DNA of 64,000 bases. Origin: Alectoria sarmentosa (lineage: Eukaryota > Ascomycota > Lecanoromycetes > Lecanorales > Parmeliaceae). The stretch's first letter is position 1. Each line of letters begins with the position of its first letter. This document shows positions 10,285 through 21,952 of the stretch, one piece after another. The notes beneath the pieces are model-generated. The model saw only the letters and a program-made list of their open reading frames with translations. It was not told the DNA's origin and did no database searches. The stretch spans positions 1 through 64,000 of the forward strand of contig WOGZ01000161.1 of the NCBI GenBank assembly GCA_009733775.1. Reading direction: 5' to 3'. The translations under genes were made by a program, and so were the position numbers.

Positions 10285-11284
10285 TCAGATCTTGCCTCCG
10301 AAATTCTCCTTCGCATACTGCTCGCACGCCTGAGGTCGTTAGCCTATATGAACAGTGAAGCAGTGTGGCAGAGCTGGTCTACCTTCGCTGGCTTCCCAAC
10401 CTTTTGGCCAATGACCTTCCACTTGCTTGCCTCGTATTCTTTGATGGCTGCCAGCAGAGCTGCGCTCTAATCGTCCTGAGTCAGTATCGTCTCAAAGGCG
10501 TGGTGTTTGCGAAGCTTACATCATCCTCCGCAAAGTCGGCATAGTGCATATCCTGCAATGCAATTAGCCTTCCGTCGAACGACTGTTCCCGACCTTCGTA
10601 CCTTATACCAATGCTTCTTGACGCTACCTTCGGTCCTATTAGGGAAAGTCTTCAAGGCGTCAGTCAAAGGTCCGAGTATTATATCGCCTTTATTCCATCA
10701 CCTTTGCAATCTCGCCCCAGCTATTTCCAGCATCCCTCATGACCTTAAGCCGCTGCTCCTCTCCCGGAGTCCACGGTGTATTGGTTCTGCTCTTCTTCGG
10801 CGGGGGCATCGATGAAGACGCCTCGTTGGCTTCGTCGGCCTGTTGTCCACCATCGCTTGGCTCACCCAGGTTTGTCGAGGGCAATGTCGAGGGCATTGCG
10901 GGCATCGCCGCTATCGGCGCTGTACCAGGTGTACCAGGATGCTTGCGCTTTCGCGTTGGAGGAGAGCTAGCTCGAGGTGGTGGTTGCGGTTGCGCGGCGA
11001 GCAATGGATGTTGCGGTGAGGGTCCAGGATGTGGTGGAAAAGGTTGTTGGAGCTGGTTTGGGTGAGCGTAGGGGTTCGGAGTGAAGTATGACTGCGGTTG
11101 TAGACCAGTCGTTGGGGGTTGTGGGCGGACAGGGCGTCCTCTGTTTGTTGAAGAGCTGCGCAGGGGAGAAGAGTGTCCATGTTAGCAGGTGAGCACAGGA
11201 TTGAAGTCGAAGTGACACGAGTGAAGGCGGCAAGGCAAGACATCCTGGCGACTTTTCTGGAGCAGGAATCTTCACTCACGACAT
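10285..11284 (-). CDS. Myb/SANT-like DNA-binding protein (six exons)
   Basis: Predicted exons are 11284-11280, 11155-10702, 10649-10602, 10552-10520, 10466-10383 and 10329-10285, giving 222 aa with all phases consistent. The first exon codes only ATGTC. The protein starts with a Pro/Gln-rich stretch and a basic RKRKHPGTPG patch. A PPKKSR patch and one Myb/SANT repeat follow: TPWTPGEEQRLKVMRD, AGNSWGEIAK, TFPNRTEGSVKKHWYK, with the conserved tryptophans. The C-terminal exons code a second helical segment (SAALLAAIKEYEASKWKVIGQKVGK) that looks like another Myb-type helix set. Single-repeat proteins of this kind are usually nuclear, but the target is unknown. The short exons and clean GTAAGC, GTACGA and GTAGAC donors support the model. 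Confidence 0.82.
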
Positions 11285-13735
11285 GGTAGGAGCGGGCCGC
11301 TCTGAAGCGAGAACGGCAACGTAGTATGGGCAGTAATGATTATTGGGCAAGGCGTCATCCAGACCGAGCCTCTGCGGGTAGTCAAAGTGTGTGTGGGATT
11401 TTGGCTGAACGGGTGATCAGATGATCAGACCGCGTTTTGTCGATCTAGGATTCTTGGAGGGCATCCAGGTCTGTCAGTCCATTTTGCCGTGCTGCTGATG
11501 TATCTTCCGAAGTCGCAGGTAATGTAGTGATGCAGTGACATTGATGAGAGAAATAGGAACGGTTTGGCTGGGTGATGCATCGCAATAGCTTTGTGTGATG
11601 GCAACTGCATCACGCGGCCGTTGCGATACATGGGACGTGGGCATTGGCGCAAGCGGACGCAGCTTGTTAAGTATCAAGGTACCAAATGACAGCGAGTTGC
11701 CCTTTTCGGTGCTACTTCAACCAGAAGGAGAATGCGGGGTCAAGCCTATTTCACGCTTCGAGAAGGGGGGTGATGGGGGGGTTTCGGTCGGTAGGTAGTC
11801 CTCTTGTCGTCGCTGATCTGTACCTTGCTCCACGGGCACACGAGGCATCATGATGATCAGGGCCGGTAGGAAGGACCAGAAGGATAGTGAAGGGAGATGG
11901 GATGATGCACCAGTCGGCAGTGTTGAAGAAGCAACTGTGGGAGGCTGAAAGGTGGTCGTGTGGCTGGAAAGCAGAGGGTGAAAGTGAACCTGGGTACGAG
12001 GAAAATACTTGCGTCTACTTTGCATGCGGGTGCATGGGAACTGCATGGCTTGACGTTGGCCTATGAGCCTATGCCCCGGCGCAACGGTTTGCCGGTGAGA
12101 CGATGCCTGAAACAGCCTTAGGGGCCTTCAAGGGGGGTTAGGGCCATGCTCGCGACTTTCTCCCTCCATCCAATCACAGCTGCATCTTTCCCACAACGAA
12201 TCAACAACCACTCGGGGAGGGTATATCACTATATCGCATTCACGCGCATTGTTTTTTGAATCACTCCAGATGATGGCGACGCTGGTATCGCGTCGGTATT
12301 GTTAAGCTCATGAGGCATACTTTCAGATTGTTTCAAAGGGTTCAAGGGAGATAATGTAAGGCCACTACTGACAACTTAAGTAGACCCTAAGCACCCCGCC
12401 GCTTCCGCCCCCCATTATTTGTCCCTGAGAGGGCCCGCTGTGATGAATTGCCCCCGGTTCCCCGAGTGCCCCCAAAGCCTCAAAGGAAATGGGATGAAAC
12501 AAAGATGCAACGTTATCTCACCACTCCTACTCTTGGCACCGTTTCAATCTTGGTGACATTGGCAACTTCACTGGACAAGTTGCAAGTTGGTGAAGAATCA
12601 ACAAGCCGAGCTTCGCGGGGTTGGACTTGGATGGCGCTTGAACACACCAATGCTGACGATTCGCTTGCGTGCGCTTGTTCTTTCTTTCTTCAGCCTCCCA
12701 CCAACTTTCCTTTCCTTGATTAATCATTCTCCAACACTTCATTTCAAGACTGACTTGATCAAGGCACACTGCGCACCAACTCAATGCTGTAAGAAACAAT
12801 GCATCATCATCATGTACGCATCGCTATATTTGCCCTTCCTCTGCCCTTTCCCATGTCAGCCAGGAATCAATGGTGCCGTTCGCAACTATGTTTCTTTTCA
12901 GGTTAAGATGAAAACTCCTTCAAACACGGCACGGCTTCGCTTAGACGTAACCTGGGAAGGATCTCTCGCTGTTTCGTAAAAACAGGATGCCCTATTGGCC
13001 CATCTGTCCCTAGTGCGGCTTCTCCAGGCCCATCTTATGCCATGTGCATCATATAACCTCCTGGCCTCTTCCTCCGCCGCAAATGGGTTGGGGATCTATG
13101 CACTCATTCCAGCATTCCACCTTCTCATGTGGCGTATGAATGCAACTTGCCATCTAGGGCCCATACAAGTCGCTGCTTCAATTGAACAATCCACGCCCCC
13201 AACATCCCCTTCAGAACAGCAAACACATCTCATACCATCAACCTAACCTCGCAAGGAACTGTTTGCGCTGCCAAAAATTGATAACCCGCTAAGATATTGG
13301 AAACGTGATAGATATCGTTTCGAGGAGTAGCTTTGTGCCACCAAGGGAAACAGTCCTGAACGTCCTTCGAAAAGGAAAGACATAGATAGTCGTCTGGACC
13401 CATTTTGTTATATCTTCATCTATATCACAGCTGCACTCGTCGGTGCCCAACGTCCCTCGCAACATATTAATCAGTCTTTTTCGTCCCGCTGGTAGGGTCT
13501 TTTGCAAATCTGTTTACATCTCATCGCCTATCTGCATTAATATCTCGACTTTCAAGATCCTCATTTTCCAATCCGAGACCCTGTTCGAAGGGCTAGCCTC
13601 GACCAACGTTTCAGCGCCCCACATCAGACATCTCTCTCTCTAGACTTACATATCAAGCCGGTTTCCGGTTGAGGTCCGAATACCAAGTCATTTTCCCTTT
13701 GAGAATCATATCGACGACGCGGTCTAATCTTCAAC
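11285..13735. other. 2.45-kb divergent intergenic region between two Myb-like genes
   Basis: It separates two Myb/SANT genes transcribed away from each other. Small frames occur on both strands but none has a recognisable motif. Several G or C runs are present (about 11765-11780, 12130-12140, 12395-12450), and the last 500 bases before 13736 are pyrimidine-rich, as in fungal promoters and 5' UTRs. Confidence 0.6.
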
Positions 13736-14742
13736 ATGTCTTACGCTCCCACACAAAAGCCGTTGATGGTCAAAGCAAACTCGGCGGCTGACTCGCAAAT
13801 CTTACAACCTCCAATAGTGCACCGGCATCGCAAGACGGTATCCACAGGCGGAGGCAGAGCTTGGTCTGATGCAGAGGTACGTACATGCAAAAGCATTTTC
13901 AGCTGGGGCTTTCATTGACGGATGTATAGGAGGCATATCTCATTGAGACGCGAGAACACAAGATGCCATACAAGCACATTGCCAGCCAGCTCAAGAAGAC
14001 GGAGCTGGCCTGTCGACTCCACTACCACCAGCTTTCTTTCGGCAGCAAGAGCCGCCGTATCTCCCAAGCGCCGGTGAATGCATACGAGCGATCATCTGCT
14101 CCACCACCAGCGCAATCGAGAGGCGAAGCTCCTCAGAGACAGCTGCCCCCCTTCTCTTCCCCGGCCAGCTCGCCCGAAACCATGGAGTACAGTCCAAGCG
14201 AGTCGTCTTGTCCGACCCCACAAAGCCACAAGCTCATCCTGCCGAAGCCTGTCCCCAGCATACATCGCCGCATCAGCGATACTCAGTCACTTCGTTTGGT
14301 CACGCAGGATATGGACCGCTTGCAGGAACGACAACACGTGGATATGGCCAAGCTTGATCGTATCTATGATGCTCACCGGTTAAATTTCTGGTCCACCATC
14401 GCCCGCAATTATGGCTGCAACCTGTCACTGGCGACGTTGGAAGAGGCATGGTACCGAGCCCATGGCTTGTCGAATTCCAAGTTCCCACCAACTCCTCGCG
14501 GTAGCCCGCATGAGACGCAGGCCCCTTCGAACATCCTCAGCGGCGCCCCATTCAGCGCCGTGACCGATTCAAGCAAAGGCTTCACCCCCATCAACAGTGA
14601 AGCCTCGAATCCCAAGCCAATAATACCGAAGCAGAACTCGTGTGCCATCTCATCGTTACTCACGGAGGACAGGGCAGTGAGGAGCCCAGGTCGGGAGAAG
14701 AAGCTGGAGGATGTCGAAACGAGAGTGAAGAGGGAAAAATGA
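13736..14742 (+). CDS. Myb/SANT-like domain protein (two exons)
   Basis: Exon 1 is 13736-13876 and exon 2 is 13930-14742, joined over a 53-nt intron (GTACGT..ATAG), giving 317 aa. The junction falls inside the Myb-like helix set and restores RAWSDAEEAYLIETREHK, followed by MPYKHIASQLKKTELACRLHYHQL at about residues 58-81. The rest is Ser/Pro-rich and low in order, with a central conserved-looking helical block (QERQHVDMAKLDRIYDAHR, FWSTIARNYGCNLSLATLEEAW) and a basic end. This is the layout of a fungal nuclear protein with one Myb-like repeat. No orthologue with known function is recognised. The first ATG was taken as start. Confidence 0.85.
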
Positions 14743-15044
14743 AAAACTGCACATCGCGGGCGATGGATCAAGCACATGAAGCCAGGCTTCGGTAATGCGG
14801 CTTATCAGCACCGAGCCTTTTTACGAAAAGTCCCCTTATTGGTCATTTGGAGTCTCTTTTGGGAAATCAAGCCACGGTGTCGGTGGGTGACGAAAAAATA
14901 TGAAAGTCTGTCTCTAGCCACGGAGAAACCAATTAATTGTCTAATCCTGGTCACTGAGCGCGGGAGCCCACGGTCCTTATATCTCCCCCCGAAAATTAGC
15001 CAGTCAATATAGCATATGTATACAAAGAAAAGAGGCCCTGTTTC

Positions 15045-15134
15045 CCTCCCTCCCTCCCCCCCCCCAATCATCCATCCATCCATCCATCATCCATCCATCC
15101 ATCCATCCATCATCAATCCATCATCCATCCATCA
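15045..15134. repeat. (CCCT)n/(CCAT)n microsatellite
   Basis: A short CCCT/C-rich run leads into an imperfect CATC/CCAT tetranucleotide array, with a few TCAT interruptions. Confidence 0.92.
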
Positions 15135-15517
15135 ACAGACAGACAGTTCGCTCGCTCGCAAGCAGTAAGTAAGTATCTCCACAGACTCGCGTACAGACAG
15201 CATATGTACTCACTCTACTTATTTCCCCCCTCCCCTCTCCTCCCCTCCCCTCACCAAAAGCCCAACCCAAACCAGACCAAACGAGACCAGACCCAAGCAG
15301 CGCTAGCTAGCGTCGCGCAAGCAAAAAACACGTCTGGCTCGGGTTTCACCCGGAGTTCAAAAAACTCGCGGCCGCAACTATAGCCCCATCCATGCTAGCT
15401 TAAATAGCTTAAGTAGCTTAGCTCGACTCGACTTGACTCAAAAAACCTCAAGCCACGCAAAACGATTCACTTTTCCCAACTAGATGATGATGTAATGTAC
15501 TGTAATGTACTGTAGCT

Positions 15518-15555
15518 GTCATGTCATGTCATGTCATGTCATGTCATGTCATTTT
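15518..15555. repeat. (ATGTC)n pentanucleotide repeat
   Basis: Seven to eight copies of the unit CATGT, one of them decayed. It leads directly into a longer tandem unit that begins with the same motif. Confidence 0.92.
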
Positions 15556-15690
15556 ATGTCATGTCGTGCAGAAAAAAACAATAAAAAGTGCCTTTTGGGT
15601 AGATGTCATGCCATGCAGAAAAAAAACAATAAGCACCTTTTGTGTAGATGTCATGCAGACAAGAACAACCAGCACCTTATGTGGCAAAGT
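15556..15690. repeat. Imperfect ~45-bp tandem repeat, three copies
   Basis: Units begin ATGTCATG..TGCAG, continue with an A-rich AACAATAA-like core and end in a GCACCTTTTGTG-like block, at about 15556-15602, 15603-15646 and 15647-15685. Copies differ by small indels and substitutions. Confidence 0.75.
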
Positions 15691-15694
15691 AATA

Positions 15695-15843
15695 AATAGA
15701 TGGATAGATAGATAAACAGATAGATAGATAGATAAATAGATAGATAAATAGATAAATATATAAATAAATAAATGAATAAATAAATAAATGAATAGATAAA
15801 TATATGAATAGATAAATAAGTGAATAAATAGATAAATATATGA

Positions 15844-15890
<47 letters not shown>

Positions 15891-15975
15891 TAAAGATAGA
15901 TAGAAAGAAAGATAGAAAAAAAAGCCTCAAATCAATCAATCAATCAGTCAATCAATCAGTCAGTCAGTCAGCCAA
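15695..15975. repeat. (GATA)n field with AATA and AATC tracts
   Basis: Over 200 bases of GATA/AATA tetranucleotides, including about ten perfect GATA units near 15848-15890. They are followed by AAAG runs and then AATC/AGTC repeats to about 15975. Confidence 0.95.
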
Positions 15976-16158
15976 AAAAACAAACTCCGTCCACCAAATC
16001 GCATCGAGCTCAGATCCGCTACATAGCCGCCGTTCCGTGATGAGATGTGGATTATGAGATCCGGCTTACTGTATTTGCGCCAGGATTACATTACATTATA
16101 CACATACATAATATCAAGAGACACACACACAAAAGGAAAAACAGCGTGCTTACTGTAC

Positions 16159-16290
16159 TGTACATACATACATACATACATACATGCATGCCAAAGAAAA
16201 GAGAAAGGAAATGAAAGGAAGAGAAAGGAAAGGAAAGGAAAGGAAAGGAAAGGAAAAGGAAAGGAAAAGCAAAAGCAAAGCAAAAGCAAA
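16159..16290. repeat. (CATA)n and (GGAAA)n microsatellites
   Basis: A run of about eight CATA units (16159-16194) is followed by GAAAGGAA and GGAAA purine repeats (16200-16270) that fade into AAAGC repeats. Confidence 0.93.
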
Positions 16291-17406
16291 AGGCGCCAGA
16301 AGAAACATAAATAGATATATATATCCTGACACGTTTCGCGCGGCGTAGAATGGGGGTCCGGGGAGAATGTGGAACGGTGTTTTGGATTTCTGAGGGGAAG
16401 GGAGGGGAGGATTGATTGAGACTGAGACTGAAGGGGGATGGAAGGAAGGAAGCAAAGAGGAGGATGGAAGGAAGCAAAGAGGGAGAAGGGAGAAGGGAGA
16501 AGGGAGAGATGGGAGAGCGGAGAGGAGACTCACGTGGCACGTGAAGCATGATTCTTAGAGTTGTTGATGGGTTGGGTTGGGTTGCGAGCGCATGGGGATG
16601 GGATGGGATGGAAGTGGTTGTTTACCACCAGGTAAAGTGGAGTTGCGTGTGTGTGTAGGTGTGTGTGAATTGGCTTTTTGGCCGGTGACGTTCATCTATC
16701 TGGCTGGCTTTGCCTACTCATTTTTCTTTTTTTTAATTCTTCTCATTTTCTTCTTCTTTCGTGTCGGTCTGCAAAGAAAACTGAAGGAACAAATCCAGCT
16801 GTGAGTTGTTTTTGTTTTCGGCCCAGGGACTGTAGTAGGCTAATTTACAGCGTTGGACCCTGGTCGCGGGGGAGGTTTACCTCGGCTTGTAATCTATAGG
16901 ATAGGCCTATTTCGGGCGAAATAGCAAACCGCCAAGGTTGGAAAAAAGGAATCGAATCCTCATATAACGCTCCCTCGATGCCTTTGGCTTTCAGTCTCAG
17001 GTCTTTATAAGATCTCGATCGGGCATATATTGAAATATGCATCGTTGAAAGAGGGATAGATTCATTTCATTAATTCATTAAGTCTCGATCATCGATACAG
17101 CAAATATTCGTACTCGAAGATATTTGTATGTTCGTCACAATCTAATATAGGATTTAAATTGTATGGGTTGTGACCTAGGTGTATGAGAACACCTCGTATA
17201 TTAATCCATACTCGTACGTATGTAATCATAATTTCTCGAGATTCCGGTAGTAAGATCTTTGTGATTTCTTTATTTAAAAAATGCGAGGATTTAAGGGTGC
17301 ACGACGTATGAACCCTTGAGGGATGGAATTCTTATCGTTAGTAGCTAAGTTAACGAGGCCCACTCGTACAACGATCATCATTAAGATCAAATCGAATGGA
17401 AGGTAC

Positions 17407-20009
17407 TCAAGGCAAGTACTCATGAGATCTATTGGCTTCTCCGACTGGCAGAGGGTTCGTAGCCAGCACCACGTACAGGTTGATCTCGTAGCTGACCGCT
17501 GAAGGAACAAATCGGAATGAAATGAAATGAAATGAAATGAAACGAGGGATAAGACGCGATGATGACCAATAACCGCACGAGCGCAGCCATCGACCTTTTT
17601 GATCCAACAGCGTTTGAGGCTGAAGTTGACACACGACTAGATTCCAGTTTGGGAAGGGGCAACATGGAGTCCATGGAGATGGCTCAAACGCTTCTTCCCA
17701 CTCTCTTTCATGCAGTGTTCGTTGGTCTTCTCCTCCACGCTTGAATTTCTTGCCTAAGCGCAAGCCCTTCCTCTTTCCATCATCCGTAGCTTTCTTCTCC
17801 TCTTCAACCTCTGCGACCATGACCGGCTCGCTGCGAGATCTGAAGGCCTGTGCGCTCGTTCCCCATCGTTTTCGGAATCCGCCGAAAGAAAGAAGACAAA
17901 GTGTTGAGGAATGAATACTGAGTCGCCATGTATCCGACCTAGCTGAGCAATATATATTGACCAAGCAGTCGATGTGATCCACACAAACACACATCATGGC
18001 CTCGACGGACGAGCAGTTCTGCATTCAAATCGGGATCGAAATCTCCGCACCAGCGCTCCCATCGCCACCGTCCCTCGAGCCATCCAGCTCACGGTATACG
18101 CACCATCAACCATGCTCACATCGCGCACAAAGAAAATGGCCTCAGCCGCTCGAATTGTTGACTTCCGACAAGCAGGACTCGACCACTACCATGATGTTGC
18201 CCCATGCGCCGATCACCCTGGCGGCAATCTCCTCATCCGAAGAGCCAGAGAGGCAATACTACACTTTTCAATTCTTCTTCGACTGCCATCAATGAACAAA
18301 CGCGTTCGACGTCTTTTGACTTTTGGCAGTCTAGCACCCAACGAACGATAGCTACATATATATGCTCGACGGTCTCAAGAGCAAAGCAGTGAACGAACGT
18401 ATGTCCGGGAAGACAGCCACGGGGGAATGCAACTTCACGAGAGAAAACGATTCTCGTCGGAGTGTCCTTTCATCTACCTCCGATGCTGCTTCTCGACCTA
18501 CTTTGTCATCCCGAGACGGCTTTTCTGGCGGCGATGGGCAGGAGGTAACGCCAATACCATATTTACCGTCGTCCGTTGAGGGTTCAGCGCATATTCTGGG
18601 ACGATTCTCGAGTATGGACCTGCATGAACAGGGCTTGCATAAATGGAATCGACACTAGCTTCAAGGCGTGATCCAAGAACAGGGATGGGACAGCGAGCTT
18701 GTGAAGACAACGAGACCGTTGCGACTCGCGTTCGTGGGATCTAAGGATAGAGAGGGAATGGGTGCTGAGCGCATGTGCGGCTTCCATTCAAGTTGTGTCT
18801 TAGTCGGGAGAGATAGCTCCTATATCGAGAGGGAATCTCTGACGAGCCTCGGTCTCAACGTTGTCGTTCTCATCCGCAATTACACGTTAGTAATGAAGTT
18901 GTCGTTTCTGCAACAGCATGAATATTATTGAGGCCATTGTATGTAGATCCCAGCCTTCATGAGGTAGATAACAGACCGAAAACGCAGCGACAGTACCATT
19001 CTCATGTTGCTTGTCTCTTGAGCTTCTAGAGTATGACGATTCCCTGCTTTCGAAGACTGAGTAACAAGGTAATTCGCAAGAGTCAGCGTTGCCCAAATTT
19101 CTAGCCTCCACGGGTTCCTAAGAACCAGGATTGCTAGCGTGCCTTTCAAATCTTAGTCAGGGAAGCAGGACTTTTCTTAAGTCCACGGGCTTGTGCCGGA
19201 TTTCCAGGTTTCTCCTTATGCATCATAGGAGTTTCGAAATTCGCTTTCCTCAGTTTCACATTCCTGCTGAATTCGGCAGGGCCCCGAAGCCAGATTGGTC
19301 CATCCTATGCTTACCTTGACCACGGTATGGAGCTCTGGCTTTGCTTGTCGCTGATTTTGACATCCATGTTGTGCATGCTCAAAGCAGCAAACCTGTTATT
19401 GTCCGACTTATTCCTAGAACCCCCAATGCGAAGAGTTGCGATGATGGGGAAGGAGTGGTAAGATCAGACCCCGAAATAGCTTTTCCAAAATCCGTGAAAA
19501 CGCCCATCCCTTGCCACGCTGGGTGATAGCTAAACTCCTTAACGTGGCACGTGTAAAACATGCGTGACCGCAAGCAAATACTTGGGCCAACTCAACCCTT
19601 GTCCAATAGACCTCTAGGAGAGGAAAGGCTCCAAAGGGTTTGTGCCGTATTATTAAAGCGGTGACCTTGAGCAGCGAGATCGAGCAGATCCCCCACCATC
19701 GCATCTCCGTGCGTCCCCCAGGAGCTCGCAAGCCTGCAGGTGTTCTAGTCACTTCGTTCTCCTACGCAGCCTAAGACTGTAGGATCATGCACACATTGCT
19801 GTTTCAAAGGTCCTGCATGCACGTTCGTAAGGTGCATATGCTTCTAGTCTTGGAGGGTGGGTCTAGAGGTTGTGGTACAGATGCTTTTCCCAAGCTATGA
19901 TGAAACCAGATCTAAGGTTCCTTTGTATATTTACGACGTGCTGATTGTTTGTACCTTCTAAGTCACTATCACCGAGTGGATTATCCCCCGCCATAGAATA
20001 GCGCCCTGA
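17407..20009. other. Low-coding stretch with unsupported ORFs
   Basis: A minus-strand frame (17407-18024) contains a charged, coding-like block (VAEVEEEKKATDDGKRKGLR) but no recognisable domain or clean splice set. Overlapping plus-strand frames at 17974-18400 start MASTDEQFCIQIGIEI and drift between frames. Either could be a decayed gene. From 18660 to 20009 only short frames occur on both strands. Confidence 0.4.
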
Positions 20010-21461
20010 TCACCCTAATGCGTCGTCGTGAGTAAGTTTCAGCCACAGCCTTGCTCTCCAAAGGATGGAGAGCACGTCAGCAGCCAACTCAACATCCCGA
20101 TCTTGGCATTTTTCCTCAAGCTCTTTGACACATTGTTGAAGGCGTTGTGTATATACTTCAGATCTTTTTGATGTCCTGAAGTGGTCGCCTATCGGTAGGC
20201 TAAGATCTTGCGAGGGGACTACAGCGTGCACAGTCACCTTTGGAGTTTTCTTGTCTCTCGAGTATGCGACTTCAAGGTCTCCCGCTGGCGCGGAGACACG
20301 GCAGCATTCAACTGACGTGGATTTTGCTCCATTCGCATATTCTTCAGGGCTAAGACCACCCAGTGCCTTACGTGCCGTTCGTTCACTCCAGCGTGACGAT
20401 AGCTTCACTGCCTTTGGGTTTGGTCTGGGTCCTCCTATCGAGTGTGTATAAAGAGCATCCTGAAGGGCAAGTGCATGGCAGGCAGTGAGGAAATCCGCTG
20501 GTGTGACTTGTGTCGTCGCTTTGAACAAACGATGGAAATGGAAGATGCTCAGTCCTGCTGACTTGGCCAGAGATTCCAGCTTCAGATCTTCCTTTTTTGC
20601 CTCACTTCGTTTTTCGAACGTCTCGAAGATAATCCTGCGAAGAACCTGTGAAATGGCAAGGACACCGGAGTTCGCTGTGCCCAGTGTCTCGGGCTGGCAG
20701 CGCTTGCATGGCCGAAACTTCGCTTGCTTAGCAGCTTCGACGGCTTTAGGAAAATCGAAGAATCTGATGTGCTTTCTTGAGGGACGCCGAGATGCACACG
20801 ATGGACGGCAGAAAATCTTGGTTGTCAGGACGCCGTACAGAAAGTAGCGATCTGCTGCTCGAGACCGCGCTAGTGTTGCGTGCCAGCGCTGATCCTCAGT
20901 GGGGACGTTTGCATCACTTATGGCTGCAGGAAGCAAAGAGTCGTTGGACACAGAAAGAGAGCCGGGCGTTGAATACTCTGGAAGATTGGGCGCTGGCTGG
21001 TAGTTGATGCCTGCATTGGGGACAGCATTGGAACTCGCGATGTTTGTCGGACCTTCTTCCTGTAGAACGGGCAACTCTACTGCAAGAGGACTGAGGAATG
21101 AATCAAACGACTGATCGCCTGCTTCAAGCATGGGTATGTCAAAGTTGGTGCCTAGAGCTTCACACCAATTGTCTATATATGTGCTATCCCCATTGCTGTG
21201 AAATTCAAAGCTGTCAAGACCGGGCAGATCATCTTGAGCTAATGAACATGATAGATCTCCACACTCGTCCCGTGAATCGAGCACCTTGTCTGCGAAGACA
21301 TTAACAAAGGCACGGTTCTCAGGCCTGGACGGTTGCACTAGATGGTCCGGGTCTGATGTACACCTTTCTTCTATGTCCGAGTCTAGGAAGATGTGACTAA
21401 ATTTGTTAGAGTTGGAAAGGTCAAGAGCTTGATTGTAAGTGGAGCTGGCTTGTGCTGCCAT
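20010..21461 (-). CDS. Ada-type methyl-phosphotriester sensor with AraC-like HTH
   Basis: Single exon, 483 aa, ATG at 21461. After about 190 low-complexity residues comes an Ada metal-binding domain (about 191-257). Its four zinc Cys are C218 and C222 (FCRPSC) and C252 and C255 (CKRC), with spacing close to bacterial Ada C38-C42-C69-C72. C218 would be the methyl acceptor. An AraC-like helix-turn-helix follows at about 290-345 (LESLAKSAGLSIFHFHRLFKATTQVTPADFL). No methylguanine-DNA methyltransferase domain (no PCHRV site) is fused, unlike E. coli Ada; the tail is of unknown fold. Known Ada domains remove methyl groups from DNA phosphotriesters and then activate transcription. It diverges from a flavin-reductase-like gene across 491 bp. 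Confidence 0.9.
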   Translation of the reverse strand: MAAQASSTYNQALDLSNSNKFSHIFLDSDIEERCTSDPDHLVQPSRPENRAFVNVFADKVLDSRDECGDLSCSLAQDDLPGLDSFEFHSNGDSTYIDNWCEALGTNFDIPMLEAGDQSFDSFLSPLAVELPVLQEEGPTNIASSNAVPNAGINYQPAPNLPEYSTPGSLSVSNDSLLPAAISDANVPTEDQRWHATLARSRAADRYFLYGVLTTKIFCRPSCASRRPSRKHIRFFDFPKAVEAAKQAKFRPCKRCQPETLGTANSGVLAISQVLRRIIFETFEKRSEAKKEDLKLESLAKSAGLSIFHFHRLFKATTQVTPADFLTACHALALQDALYTHSIGGPRPNPKAVKLSSRWSERTARKALGGLSPEEYANGAKSTSVECCRVSAPAGDLEVAYSRDKKTPKVTVHAVVPSQDLSLPIGDHFRTSKRSEVYTQRLQQCVKELEEKCQDRDVELAADVLSILWRARLWLKLTHDDALG

Positions 21462-21952
21462 TGTATCGATCTTGGAGAGGTCGTTCAGAAGCTAAGTCAG
21501 GCAAGAGTATCAAATTATCAGCTAACAGCACCTCGATTTATTACCACGGATCTTCTTTTGTGTCTTCACAACGCGTTTACCTGGTCACAATGGCTCGACT
21601 ATAGAGGAAGACAGAGAAAGCAAGAATTCCAGGAGATCGAGAGATCAAGGCACCCGGGAGATCATCGGGCCACCAAGGCCATATCTTCCAAGATCTTGGC
21701 GCCAGATTTTGGCAGCAAAGTTGAGTATTGCTGCCAAACTAGGCTGTTTGCCTTTGCTGCCAGAGGGAGCATCCTTTCGGGGATGACTGGTGCCGCCAAC
21801 TATATAAGACATCGCAAAATGTCCTTATTTACTTATTGTTTGCAAGTTGTTACAAGTCTATCGGCAAAGCCAAAAGATCAAGCCGAAACCTCAGTGCAGA
21901 AGCAGTCATTCCGATCGCTTTCACTCAAACAACATCATCCAGCCTTAAGGAT
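21462..21952. promoter_or_regulatory. Divergent promoter of the Ada-like and flavin-reductase-like genes
   Basis: A TATATAAG box lies at 21801-21808, about 145 bp before the rightward start codon. Three copies of a 9-bp motif occur upstream of it: TGGCAGCAA at 21710-21718 and its reverse complement TTGCTGCCA at 21729-21737 and 21754-21762. The first two form an inverted pair. They are candidate operator sites for an unidentified regulator. Confidence 0.5.

Larger units (their letters stand above)
14743..17406. other. Gene-free stretch dominated by simple repeats
   Basis: Beyond the 3' end of the Myb-like gene there is no supportable gene. Short frames here are products of microsatellites. 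Separate entries give the main repeats. From 16990 to 17300 the sequence turns AT-rich, without a recognisable element. Confidence 0.7.

Noticed and set aside
16930..16960. GGAATCGAATCC resembling a tRNA T-arm
   Set aside because: Loop spacing is wrong and no other tRNA arms are found nearby.
17407..18400. Charged minus-strand frame and a MASTDEQFCIQIGIEI plus-strand frame
   Set aside because: Both are open by chance or decayed; the amidoligase-like look of the latter is too weak to name.
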